Shown piece by piece: positions 1 through 11,100 of a DNA stretch of 64,000 nt. Positions within the stretch are counted from its first letter, which is position 1. Every line of letters begins with the position of its first letter. The stretch comes from Antedon bifida (Eukaryota > Echinodermata > Crinoidea > Comatulida > Antedonidae): the NCBI GenBank assembly GCA_963402885.1, contig OY727096.1:992001-1056000 (forward strand), read 5' to 3'. The position numbers were made by a program, and so were the translations under genes. The notes beneath the pieces are model-generated. The model was given only the letters and a program-made list of their open reading frames with translations, did no database searches and was not told where the DNA came from.

Positions 1-2460
1 CTGTCGTTGGTGAGTTTCAATACAATAGCCTTGATTGTTTTCATTAATGAAGTGATTTCTTGAGTTCTTTTGAATTACATTTTCAGTGACTGGTGGGGGA
101 GGGGGGAGTTTTGGGAAAGTGGGTGTACATTATTAAAGATAAATTAATAGAATAAAGGTGGTGTGTCTAGGGACGAAGAAAATGAACGAAATAAACGGTC
201 AGGTTTTTTTTAGAAACTTGGTGGGTTAACGCAACTATGTATGATTTTTTTTCAGATTAAAAACTTAATTAAAATCTTAGGCCTATACTCTAAGTGTATT
301 ATAGGTAGTCTAAAGAAAAGCCTATCCCGATGAAAGACTTTATGTATCCAATAGATTAGTTAGGGATCTTGTAATGTTTACATTTCTGATTCGTTTATCC
401 GTTTATTTTGTTTTGTTAATCGAGGCTAGTTCAAAGAATATTACAGTTATTTAGATTCTAAACCCGGACAGATTTAAGGTTAATCTGTTGGGCCTAAATG
501 TGGATAATGGTATAACCAAAACTCGGTTAAAACTTCCGATGCTTGCTAATACGTAGAAATAAGCTTAGACCAGGAGAGCTGTAGTACAGGTTTTCGTTAA
601 ACTGTTGATAACAATTTGCATTTCTCATTTGTATAAAACAATTGAGTCTCAATTTCCAAATCCATCATTCTTATTTAATATTGTTAGACGCTACCACCCC
701 CTCCCCACCACACCCTCGCTTTTTAGACACGCCCTGACTCGGGTAGGTTTAATTGAAATCGATAAATTAAAAATATTGCCGTGACGATGGGTCAGACTCG
801 CTTCCCTAATAATCTTGGTTCCCACCAGGACACACCTCAATGTGGTAAGCGCGTTGACCACCAATGACAAGCGAATAATTCATCCATCGCTTATGATTGG
901 TCAAATAACTTGCGCTGCAAGGTAGGGGAACAGCTTTATAGGATGCGACATAAAATAGTACGCGCAACGCGAGTATTGACCAATCGGAAGATCCGTTTGA
1001 CTGATTAATAACGAATTATATTTAAACATGCTTGTGGTCTGTAAAATATAATGGCCAGCGTCAAAATTTTCCTTTTCTTAAAAAATGATATTCTTTGAAA
1101 TACAAAAACCACAACTTAATAAAATTCCGCATTACCTCGACCGAATGTCATTTCAGACCACCAATATAATATTGTTAAAATTTTTTCACAGTATTAGTAT
1201 GTATAAATATCTTGAGGATTTATTTCGTAACTTTCTTATATGTTATTAATGATGTTGAAACGAATAAGGGATATAACATTTCAGTATTGCAAAATAATAC
1301 ATTTAAGGGGGCGCCCTACGGATTATTAACGTGGAGTTCGTTGTTCGTTTAACAAAGATTGCCCTCTTCGTCGTCGCTTGACCTGAACTCAACCTCGCTT
1401 CATAAACAAACTCAAACAATCGTCTTTTACATTACTTTAATTGCAAGACGTTGATTTCCAAGAATACGTTACGTTTTCTGTTACAACAAAACGCCATGAT
1501 TCCTGAGCGACGAACTGTGATGTATTGTCTTTTGAGAGACGCACTAATAGTCACGTGCTACCGACCGACTTTGTGGGTTAAAATGTCTTATTTGTGTTTC
1601 CTTTGAAAACTAATAAACAATATATTATATGACTATATTTGCCTGTAGCAATTCGATATGAACAATATAGATGATACGCGTCAATGTACAGGTAAAAAAA
1701 ATCTTACGGAACGTTCAGTAGATTTAATTATTATAGTGATTGCAATTGATAATCTAATAATACACGTACGTACGTACATAAAATATTGTTTATTTTGAAT
1801 ATTTTGAATCAACAATTTTTCATTGTAATCATGTTTATGTGAATCAAATTCTATTTAAATACAAATTTATTTCTTAGTGTGTAAAGAGATGTAAGTTATG
1901 TAATACTGATGGAATTATTCATGGCATGACTTTTGTGTACGCGCGCGCTGTAGGCCTATCTCTCTCTTCGTACGCGTGTCTGCAGTATTAAAAAATGATG
2001 AGAACATTTGTGAACTTTGAAACTTTCTAGTTTTAAAGTTTGAATGAGTATAATTCAATTACTTGGAGGTAGGTAGTACCAGGTTCAATTTTTGATCTAA
2101 TCACACAGAGACCTGAGACCACCAAGTAAAGTACAACTAAGTATATGCTTTCTTTCTTCTCCATGCTTGGAGCTAGCTAGAGACATGGCGTGATGTGAGA
2201 CCTGTGCTTGACTAATCTAAACAACCAACAAGAGTCGTACGTCCCTGAAGGGAAAGAGCTGTAGGGCGCGGTGAGAAACAACGGTGATCCAATTACTAAT
2301 AACATAACTTATCATAACATGTTCCTCTTCTCCCCTTGGACTATATCACGTGATGTTACTACGTAAGACAAACATTACATACGACATGGAAACACATGAA
2401 TGCCATGAGTATTATCAGGGAAGAGTGTTCAGTTATGTTTACAGCAATATAACATAATAA
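1..2460. other. Non-coding stretch with no supported gene
   Basis: No open frame with recognisable protein similarity and no convincing splice-linked exons were seen. Around 815-950 there is a copy of a dispersed element that begins CTTGGTTCCCACYAGGA, found again near 21.72, 26.11 and 28.69 kb. Around 1300-1450 the sequence is somewhat richer in G+C and could be a promoter or untranslated exon of an upstream gene, but nothing in it proves that. Confidence 0.5.
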
Positions 2461-2464
2461 TAAT

Positions 2465-2830
2465 AATAACTGGTACTTGATATAGCGCATTATGCTGAAA
2501 GCCTCAAAGCCTCAATTACAAAGACAGAACATTTTGAAAAATTACAAATTAAAAAGGTGGGTTTTGAGGAGAGATTTGAAGACACTGGTGGAAGTAGCCT
2601 GACTGATTTCAATAAGCAACGCATTCCATAGAGAAACGGATGCCGAAGAAAATGAACGATTTCCATAAAACTTAGTGGAGGGATGAAATATATGGGCAAG
2701 AAGAGACTCAGATCTAGATCTCAGAGACCGCTTAGGAACATAAGGTTGAATAAGTTCAGAAATGAACTTAGATGAAGAATTATGAAGAGCTTTGAAAACA
2801 AAGAGCAGGATCTTGAATGTAATTCTTTGT
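2465..2830. repeat. Interspersed repeat, SINE/LINE-tail-like
   Basis: A block beginning with an AATAATAATAATAACTGG microsatellite, followed by sequence of the kind seen in old, widely dispersed invertebrate short interspersed repeats (motifs such as GGTGGGTTTTGAGGAGAG and GCATTCCATAGAGAA). There is no coding potential beyond chance short frames. The family assignment is from general resemblance only. Confidence 0.35.
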
Positions 2831-3000
2831 GTTACCGGAAGCCATAATCATAATTATGAAATATGTTATATTGCTGTAAACCTAGCAATCCTTCTTAGTA
2901 TTGCGAATAATATGTTATATGCATTTAAAATACTATTTTTGGTTTTGGTTTTGTTTTTGTTATTATTACTATTATTATTATTGATTATTAGATATTATTA

Positions 3001-3375
3001 CGTGACGTCACAACGGTATATGGCGCTGCGTGGTTGCTAGAGTGCAACCAAAAATGCGTTCAACGCTATATGTTGATAAACACTATAGACTTGTGTTTCT
3101 ATCAAATTATGTATCTTAGCTTGATTTTTTTAAACTTAAACTGTAGTTGAAGAATAAATAGATTATTAAAAACAAATATTTAGTGATCTTTTGAAATTTT
3201 AGTTTGTTTTTATTGAAAATTATTAAGTTTTAAAATGACTACTTCAATAAGCCTATTCCAAACCATTGGTGAACTAGGAATCACTCAGGCAGGTTAAACG
3301 CATTTTTTGGTTGGCTAGCAACCATGCAGCGCCACCTACCGTCCACGCAGCGCCACCAACCGTAGTGACGTCATC
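3001..3375. mobile_element. MITE with long terminal inverted repeats carrying CRE-type ends
   Basis: The left end (3001-3062) and right end (about 3297-3375) are imperfect inverted copies. Both contain the palindrome TGACGTCA, an AACGGT/ACCGT block, GGCGCTGCGTGGTTGCTAG or its complement, and AACGCATTTTTGG or its complement. The right arm has an extra internal duplication of the GCAGCGCCACC motif. There is no coding capacity, so this is a non-autonomous DNA element. The TGACGTCA palindromes match the CREB/ATF consensus, which may be incidental. Confidence 0.7.
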
Positions 3376-3608
3376 ACCGCAGAACTCTATTGTTGTTGTC
3401 GTCGTCGTCGTCGCCGTCGCCGCCGAGATTCATTCGGTCAATTTCTGGATCAGTGATTAGAAAAATGGGTTTCCGTACACTTTTGGCAAAAGTGGGGTTA
3501 GGAATAGAAATATGGGTTTTCTGAGTAGTTTGTCACAAAAAACATTCAAATACACCGAGTTACCAAGTTACGTAGAGTCGTAACTGTGACGCCGCCGCCG
3601 CCGTCGTC

Positions 3609-4715
3609 GTCTTGTAATTTGGTACTAACAGCTGCCTCTGTCGATTTCGTAGCAGCATTACCACTCAGAAAACGCAGATGATTAAAGAAGATTAAACGAG
3701 ATGAAATGCATTTATCGGAAATGATCATCAGCCGAGAGATACTTCGTGAATGAAAATACTGAATAGTGAGGGCGTATCAATTTGATCTCTGGTGCGCGTG
3801 CGTACAATTGAGGACTAGCGCTGTTCCGCCGTACACCATGTCGAGAATGTTAAAGAGTCGCTATCCAATCGAGTTTGAACAATACCATGAAAGCCTCAGT
3901 GGTCTAATGGTTAGGACAATTGCATATCAAGCAGACGGTCCGAGTTTGGGTCTCGGTTGGGGCGACTTTTTCTCATTCTCACAGATTTCCTCATCTTTAT
4001 CGTTTCAAATTAATTAATTAAATTTCAGTATATCACCGGGCGGTTTAGAATCAATGTTCTTTGCCTGATGTGTTTATATATATATATATATTTTAAATGG
4101 ACAACAAAACAATTCAGCCACACTTGAAGAACATATGCTTTTCATCTTCTGGTATTTCACATAATTCACTCTTTTTTGTATCTAATTTTCCATTTATATA
4201 ATTGTATTTTTGTTGGTATAATTCTAAGCAGTAATTTGTAATTAAGTTGAACATATTTTTTGTTTTTCTCATTTTTTACTTTTCTTGACCAAATGTCAAA
4301 CCAATTAACATTTTCAATATCAATTTCATGTTCCCATTTGTGAAAGGTAATGGGGGTAAAACAGCAACAAATATGCCATCAATTAGACTTGAATATATTT
4401 GTTCTTTTTAATTTTAAAAATCCTGCTTAGGTCTTGATATTCACCTGGATTTAATTTTTTTTTATCAAATCCAGCCAACATTTAGGAATAGATTGTAGTG
4501 TAGCATATTCACTAAGCCAGTTTCTTTTGACTTCTAACTGTAAACAGAAGTGTGGTTAAAATTTGTTTGGCTCCCCAACTGATGATCATTTCCGATAAAT
4601 CTTTTGCGTTTTGTATTTCCTTAAAGGGAGTGGTAATTAATGCTTCTACGAAATCGACAGAGGTTGGTTGTATCCAGAGACATAGGCAGCTGGACCAAAT
4701 TACAAGATAATAATG
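3609..4715. repeat. About 100-bp inverted repeat pair spanning 1.1 kb
   Basis: 3609-3735 and 4575-4715 are imperfect inverted copies: CTTGTAATTTGGT against ACCAAATTACAAG, CTCTGTCGATTTCGTAG against its complement, and TTTATCGGAAATGATCATC against its complement. The block between them may be a decayed transposon with long inverted ends. A stretch near 4020-4070 (TATATCACCGGGCGG) recurs at 17090-17140 beside a duplicated exon. Confidence 0.5.
3890..3966 (+). repeat. tRNA-derived SINE head (tRNA-Glu-like)
   Basis: The sequence from GCCTCAGTGGTCTAATGGTT contains an A box (TGGTCTAATGGTTAGG) and a B-box-like GAGTTTGGGTCTCG at tRNA spacing, with a general likeness to tRNA-Glu. The acceptor stem does not pair properly and the B box is off consensus, so it is a SINE head or tRNA relic and not a working tRNA gene. 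Confidence 0.5.
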
Positions 4716-5103
4716 TAAGTTTGAAATGTAGATTTTATTTAAGTTCGGAATACCAGTACTTTCCCAAAACAATATCATTTGATAGGTGTATGAGTAATTA
4801 GTAATCTTCTACACATGTCGTTAAATTATTTTCTTTGCGTTGAGATATCTGACATCTGACTCCGTCTTTTGCTAATTTGCATTCTTGTTTTTATTATAAA
4901 AAGTTCATAAAATGATTCAAAATAATATTAGCTGTGTAAATGTAAAAAAAGTGAAAATAATCTTTGATAATAATCCAATACTTAAAAATATCCGTTTGGC
5001 TATACTTTAATTTATTCATTTCCACTTACTTTTATTTATACAAAACACGTTTTTTTTTTCAAATCAAATCTGAAGTTAAAGAATACTGAAACGACGCGAC
5101 TTA

Positions 5104-5110
5104 TGACTCA
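5104..5110. promoter_or_regulatory. AP-1 consensus near the fusion gene start
   Basis: TGACTCA, a perfect AP-1/TRE heptamer, lies about 50 bases upstream of the proposed start codon. A possible 3' splice site (TATTTTTCAG) ends at 5132, so the site could be in a promoter or in a 5' intron. A 7-mer can occur by chance. Confidence 0.2.
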
Positions 5111-5156
5111 AATTATATTTTATATTTTTCAGAAATGAAGATAGAAAATTGAAAAC

Positions 5157-8100
5157 ATGACAGGTAATGGAAAATAAACATTTTTTTTTGTTTTTTTGAG
5201 TAAGTTAATAAAAGACGTTTCTATTATTTTTGGTTCCTCTATTTTGTAGATTTTAATCTGGATTTAGTGAATATTTCAACGTGGTATGATGATCACAATC
5301 TCTTCACAGAGCTAAAAGTGCTATACAGAGATTTAATTCCAGTTTCAACCATAGACAAAGCCAAAACAACGATAGACTTATTTCAAGAATTGATTAAAGC
5401 AGGACACTTAAGTCCTGAACAGATTTCGTTGCTTCACGAAACGGTAAAAGTAACACAGCAGATTGGTGCCTTCAAGGTTTTCCAACAATCTGATATCGAA
5501 GTTCAAACAATCAAAGTTATAACATTAACCCCATATCGACGCTCGATTGTTTATTTTGGAAATGGCATTACAAAGGCTGATGTTGACAAAATTGACGCAC
5601 TGTATAACGTTAACGCGTTAAAGAAATATAAAGACGCCTGGAGTATGATTTTGGATTTGGAACACAGACGAGTCATTTGTGAAGACAAACTTGACGAATT
5701 TATTGAAAGTTTAAGAAAGATTGGACTAACAGTGAAATCTGGGAATAAAGGTATGTTCATGGAACTATAATATAGTTATTTATAGTTCCATGGTATGTTT
5801 AATCAAAAGCGCGTAATCAAAAATCTTGGATTCGCACGTCTGCTAGAGATAAATTGTTCTAAACCTTGTTTATTTAGGTATAGTGGTGTCCACAACACCA
5901 TGTTTGAATTTCAACATCGTTCATTTGTTTGTTTGCTTGTTCGTTCGTTCATACATTCATTCATTTATCTATTTATAGTAAATCCATCCAAATATTTATT
6001 TGTTTATTTGTTCGTTCATGCATTCATTCATTTATCTATTTATAGTAAATCCATCCAAATATTTATTTGTTTATTTGTTCGTTCATGCATTCATTCATTT
6101 ATCTATTTATTAAAGCAAAGGAAATGCCGACCGGTAGTAATGAACAACAAGGAATCAAAAGAGGGGTTAAACCAGAAAGCGGTTAGTCATTACAGTTAAT
6201 CTGTATTACAAAATTTGAGATCCCCCGAAAGAATATTTTTGGAGTGAAAACATATTCTTGAGTAAATAGTCAAAGCCTACTATATCTTGGTCAATAAAGT
6301 AATTTCTGGTCACAATTGTACAAAATGTTACACTTAATATAGAGACATATATGCATTAAACAAGACAAGACCAAATACTGTACATGTCTCTAAGAATAGT
6401 AGTTCTGGTTCATTGGACAACAGTGAAACCTCAGAATAAAGATTTAAGCATGTTTATTCACGTGTCATCCAAAATCTTGGATCTGCAACTCTGCCAGACA
6501 TTGTACAAACTTATAAGATTGTCTGTATCTATGGTTTTTACAACAGAAACAATGGATGCTAGATACAAAGTTGTGACTTCTCAGATATTTACCGATATTG
6601 AAATACCAGTACTGAAGGAAACTGAAAACAAAGAAACCAGAAAACCAACACAATTTAAAGACGTAGTAGATGTAATCAGTTCCACACCACAAGAATCTAA
6701 TGCTCTTACAGGTGATATTATAGGTAAAGCTACTATATTAAAGGCATTTATTATATACCTGGGCTGATAAATCAGTTAATGTATTGGAGGTAAAATTGTA
6801 TTTCCTTTAAATGTAAGAGATTTAGAAAAGGTTGGTATCTTAGATCTGATTGTAAAGCAAGGTGTGCAAAAAACTTTCACGAAGTGTTGTGTAGGTTAGG
6901 GATTTTTTATTTAAGTTACCCGCGCACGCGCATTTAAATTAAAGGCATGTACATTTATTTTTTAATCGATTTTCTACATGATTCATGACATTTTGTGGTC
7001 TATAAATGCAAACTAAAATTTGATCTAATTCGTTCAATCTTCCAAGGACTCAATATCGTCATATAACCTTACTATGTGTAGACTATGTTTTAACCATAGT
7101 GTGCTGATTCAGTCCTGTAGCGATTGTTAAGGTTAAGGTTCAGATAAATATATAATATATATATTTTTCAGTAAAGAAGCTTTACTGTTTTAGGTGGAAT
7201 AAATGTTTTATTTTAGGATTAGGCCTACAATCTATTATTTTAAATTTGAATGTACTGAATTGTAGGCTCTGATAAAGAAAATTGTAAAATATTTCTTAGA
7301 TTGCTTAGGCTACATTGATTTAATAAACTTATCATTACTTTTTTTACATTTCAGATCCTTCACCTCCTACGAAACCAGTGAGTTCTTTATTTATATTTAA
7401 GAATATAATCCCACTTTGAAATGTGACTTGATAGGCAGCCATAAATTAACTTGTACAGTTCATGATGCAAGTGATAAAATAGTGCAAGCCTGATGTTACG
7501 AATAACGTTCTCTGATATGAATATTTTGGATGAACTCCATTCATAGTTTTAAAAACAGAATTAGTGATATTTGGAACTGGTTTATTAAAACAATCTAATA
7601 GTATGTACTTTACAAAATCCAATATGGAACGCCGTATCATCGAAATGTTGCGTAACGGCGTTCCATAATCCAACCTGCATCATCAGTGTTGAGGCAATCG
7701 TCCTCCAATTGTATGGAATATGGAACGCCTCCTCTGCCTTCAGTTCACATTTATCATGCAGTTACACACCAATGGTCATGCAGTACACACCAATCGTCAT
7801 GCAGTACACACCAAACATCATGCAGTACACACCAAACATCATGCAGTACACACCAATCGTCATGCAGTACACACCAATCGTCATGCAGTACACACCAATC
7901 GTCATGCAGTACACACCAATCGTCATGCAGTAAACACCAATCGTCATGCAGTACACACCAATCGTCATGCAGTACACACCAATCGTCATGCAGTACACAC
8001 CAATCGTCATGCAGTACACACCAATCGTCATGCAGTACACACCAATGGTCATGTAGTACACACCAATCGTCATGCAGTACACACCAATCGTCATGCAGTA

Positions 8101-11100
8101 CACACCAAACATCATGCAGTACACACCAATCGTCATGCAGTACACACCAATCGTCATGCAGTACCCCAATCGTCATGCAGTACACACCAATCGTCATGCA
8201 GTCAAATATTGCGCAGAGCCATATATAGAGAGAGTTACGTCATTGCGTTCACGGATTTTAGAAAGTCACGTGGTGTGCACGCCGGCCATGTTCGCAGTAA
8301 CTAATTTTTTTATTATTTTAACAAAAACCTTTAAACAAATTGATTGTTTTGATATTAAATTCGATAATTAAAGCCTTTTGAACGTTATACATTTTCAAAA
8401 TAAAAGACTCAACTCCATACGCTACATAGGAATAGTTGGACACAAACACGGCTTCTAATCCATTCAATGTCGAAACTCTCTCTATATATCAAAGATACTA
8501 TAGCGCCACGAAGTGGCGCCACGTAGTGGCGCTATACGATCTTTGCTATATATGGCTCTGATATTGCGTAATTTATACCGCCACCTATCGACAAAATCGA
8601 ATATCACGTGACGTTTATTAGACCGCTGTAAAACTATTTAAACTTCTTTTATGGAATTCAATAATTGCAATGGTCTCCTAGCCGCGCCTGTGTCTCGCAT
8701 AATAAATGATTGTATATATAAAAAACATTCACAGAGATTTGTAGCGGTTAAAATAAGTACAGTATGTCAAGCCTAAAAGAAATATTAGAGTCGATGGCAC
8801 TTAATGCGCGGCTAGGAGGCCATCCATTGCAATTATTGAATTCCATAAAAGAAGTTTAAATAGTCTTAGTTTTACAGCCGTCTAATAAACGTTACGTGAT
8901 ATTCGATTTTGTCGATAGGTGGCGGTATAAATTACGCAATATTAATTTTGACTGCATGACGATTGGTGTGTACTGCATGACGATTGGTGTATACTATGGA
9001 ACGCCTCCTCTGCCTTCAGTTCACAATGGTCATGCAGTACACACCAATCGTCATGCAGTACACACCAATCGTCATGCAGTACACACCAATGGTCATGCAG
9101 TACACACCAATCGTCGTTCACATTTATCATGCAGTACACACCAATCGTCATGCAGTACACACCAATCGTCATGCAGTACACACCAATCGTCATGCAGTAT
9201 ACACCAATCGTCATGCAGTACACACCAAACATCATGCAGTACACACCAATCGTCATGCAGTACACACCAAACATCATGCAGTACACACCAATGGTCATGC
9301 AGTACACACCAATTGTCATGCAGTACACACCAATCGTCATGCAGTACACACCAATCGTCATGCAGTGAAATATTGCGTAATTTATACCGCCACCTATCGA
9401 CAAAATCGAATATCACGTGACGTTTATTAGACGGCTGTAAAACTAGGCCATCGACTCTAAGATTTCTTTTATGTTTGACATACTGTACTTATTTTAACCA
9501 CTACACATCTCTGTGAATGCTCTGTTTTTTATATATACTATACTAATAAACCTCACGTGATATTCGATTTTGTCGATAGGTGGCGGTATAAATTACGCAA
9601 TATTTGACTGCATGGCGATTGGTGTGTACTGCATGACAATTGGTGTGTACTGCATGATGTTTGGTGTGTACTGCATGACGATTGGTGTGTACTGCATGAC
9701 GATTGGTGTGTACTGCATGATAAATGTGAACGACGATTGGTGTGTACTGCATGACAATTGGTGTGTACTGCATGACCATTGGTGTGTACTGCATGACGAT
9801 TGGTGTGTACTGCATGACGATTGGTGTGTACTGCATGATGTTTGGTGTGTACTGCATACGATTGGTGTGTATTGCATGATGTTTGATGTGTACTGCATGA
9901 CGATTGGTGTGTACTGCATGACGATTGGTGTGTACTGCATGACGATTGGTGTGTACTGCATGACGATTGGTGTGTACTGCATGATGTTTGATGTGTACTG
10001 CATGACGATTGGTGTGTACTGCATGACCATTGGTGTGTACTGCATGACGATTGGTGTGTACTGCATGACCATTGGTGTGTACTGCATGATAAATGTGAAC
10101 TGAAGGCAGAGGAGGCGTTCCATACTATAATGTAACGAAGTTGTACCTAATACAGTGATTTAAATACTGTTATTTTTTTTTATAGAATTCTCTTACCAGA
10201 GTAATGCAATCTACCCCGAACCAGGCCTACCAACCATCACTAGGTTATCAAGCAGGACAAGTAAGCTACTTAAATACATTTTGAGAAAAATAATATGTTG
10301 GCATTTAATATTATATTTCATATTATATTTCATATTTCAAATATCAAATAATTCAACATATAGTTTCTATCAATTGTAAAACAATTAAAATAAAGAAAGT
10401 GGTGATATATCACAGTAAGCCTCCAACTCAACTTATGGATAAGCAAGCCTGCGAGCTACAGCGATTTGAATTGCTTTTGCTTATCCTTGCCTCCTTAGAT
10501 TTCCGCCTGTCTTGTTTTTGTTACTTATGTTTAAATGTATTTAGATTTTGAAGGCTAAATAAAGAATGAATGAATGAATGATGAAAAAAACTCCGTCACT
10601 TAAAAAAAGTGCGGAAGGATTGTTTTTTTTTCGCTGGTTGACACTGCTTTGTACAGTGTTATGTCATTTTGAAATGATTTAAATAGAATACATTTTTCCT
10701 AATAAGTTTGTTTTTAACCTATAACTGCCTACTCTTGTAGACCTATATATGCATTTATCAACAAACCAATGATTAATATAATAAAAAGTAAATATAGATA
10801 CATGTACAGCTAGATGGTGTCCTTTTCAGTCTAGGCCTAAATCACGTAGAAGTCGTATATGTGTTAACTTAAACTTAAGTACCGTAAAACAACCCGATCA
10901 TTGCTGTATCTCCACATATTATCTATTTCCGAAGTATCATAGGAATATTTGGTAATACAGCATCTCATTTATATCACATGTGGTGCCTGTATCATGTAAA
11001 GTTAGGTTATATAGGTTACTACTAGATACATGTGAAACACATGTGATTATGGTGGTATTACCAAATATTCCTATGGTACTTATAGATAAAGTACTGAGAA

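Larger units (their letters stand above)
7719..10124. mobile_element. 2.4-kb nested inverted-repeat element filled with a 21-bp satellite
   Basis: The ends 7719-7762 and 10081-10124 are perfect 44-bp inverted repeats that begin TATGGAACGCCTCCTCTGCC. A third copy of the end sequence sits inside at about 8994. Between the ends lie three arrays of a 21-bp unit: 7763-8202 forward (about 22 units), 9018-9366 forward (about 17), and 9607-10080 in reverse (about 22). Other small elements are inserted between the arrays. A short palindrome at 7623-7666 carries the same TATGGAACGCC end. The translated repeats (Cys/His/Gln-rich or Met/Thr-rich on either strand) are artefacts. The whole element lies in the intron between exons 4 and 5. 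Confidence 0.85.

Noticed and set aside
3890-3966. Functional tRNA gene
   Set aside because: A- and B-box-like motifs are present, but the acceptor stem and anticodon arm do not pair, and similar heads occur in several SINE fragments in this window.
7763-10080. CRISPR-like array
   Set aside because: The units are contiguous 21-bp tandem repeats with no unique spacers, in an animal intron.
7686-10123. Long repetitive open frames on both strands (Cys-Ser-Thr-His-Gln-Ser-type, Met-Thr-Ile-Gly-Val-Tyr-type)
   Set aside because: They are translations of the 21-bp satellite in all frames. A unit length divisible by three keeps frames open without coding selection.
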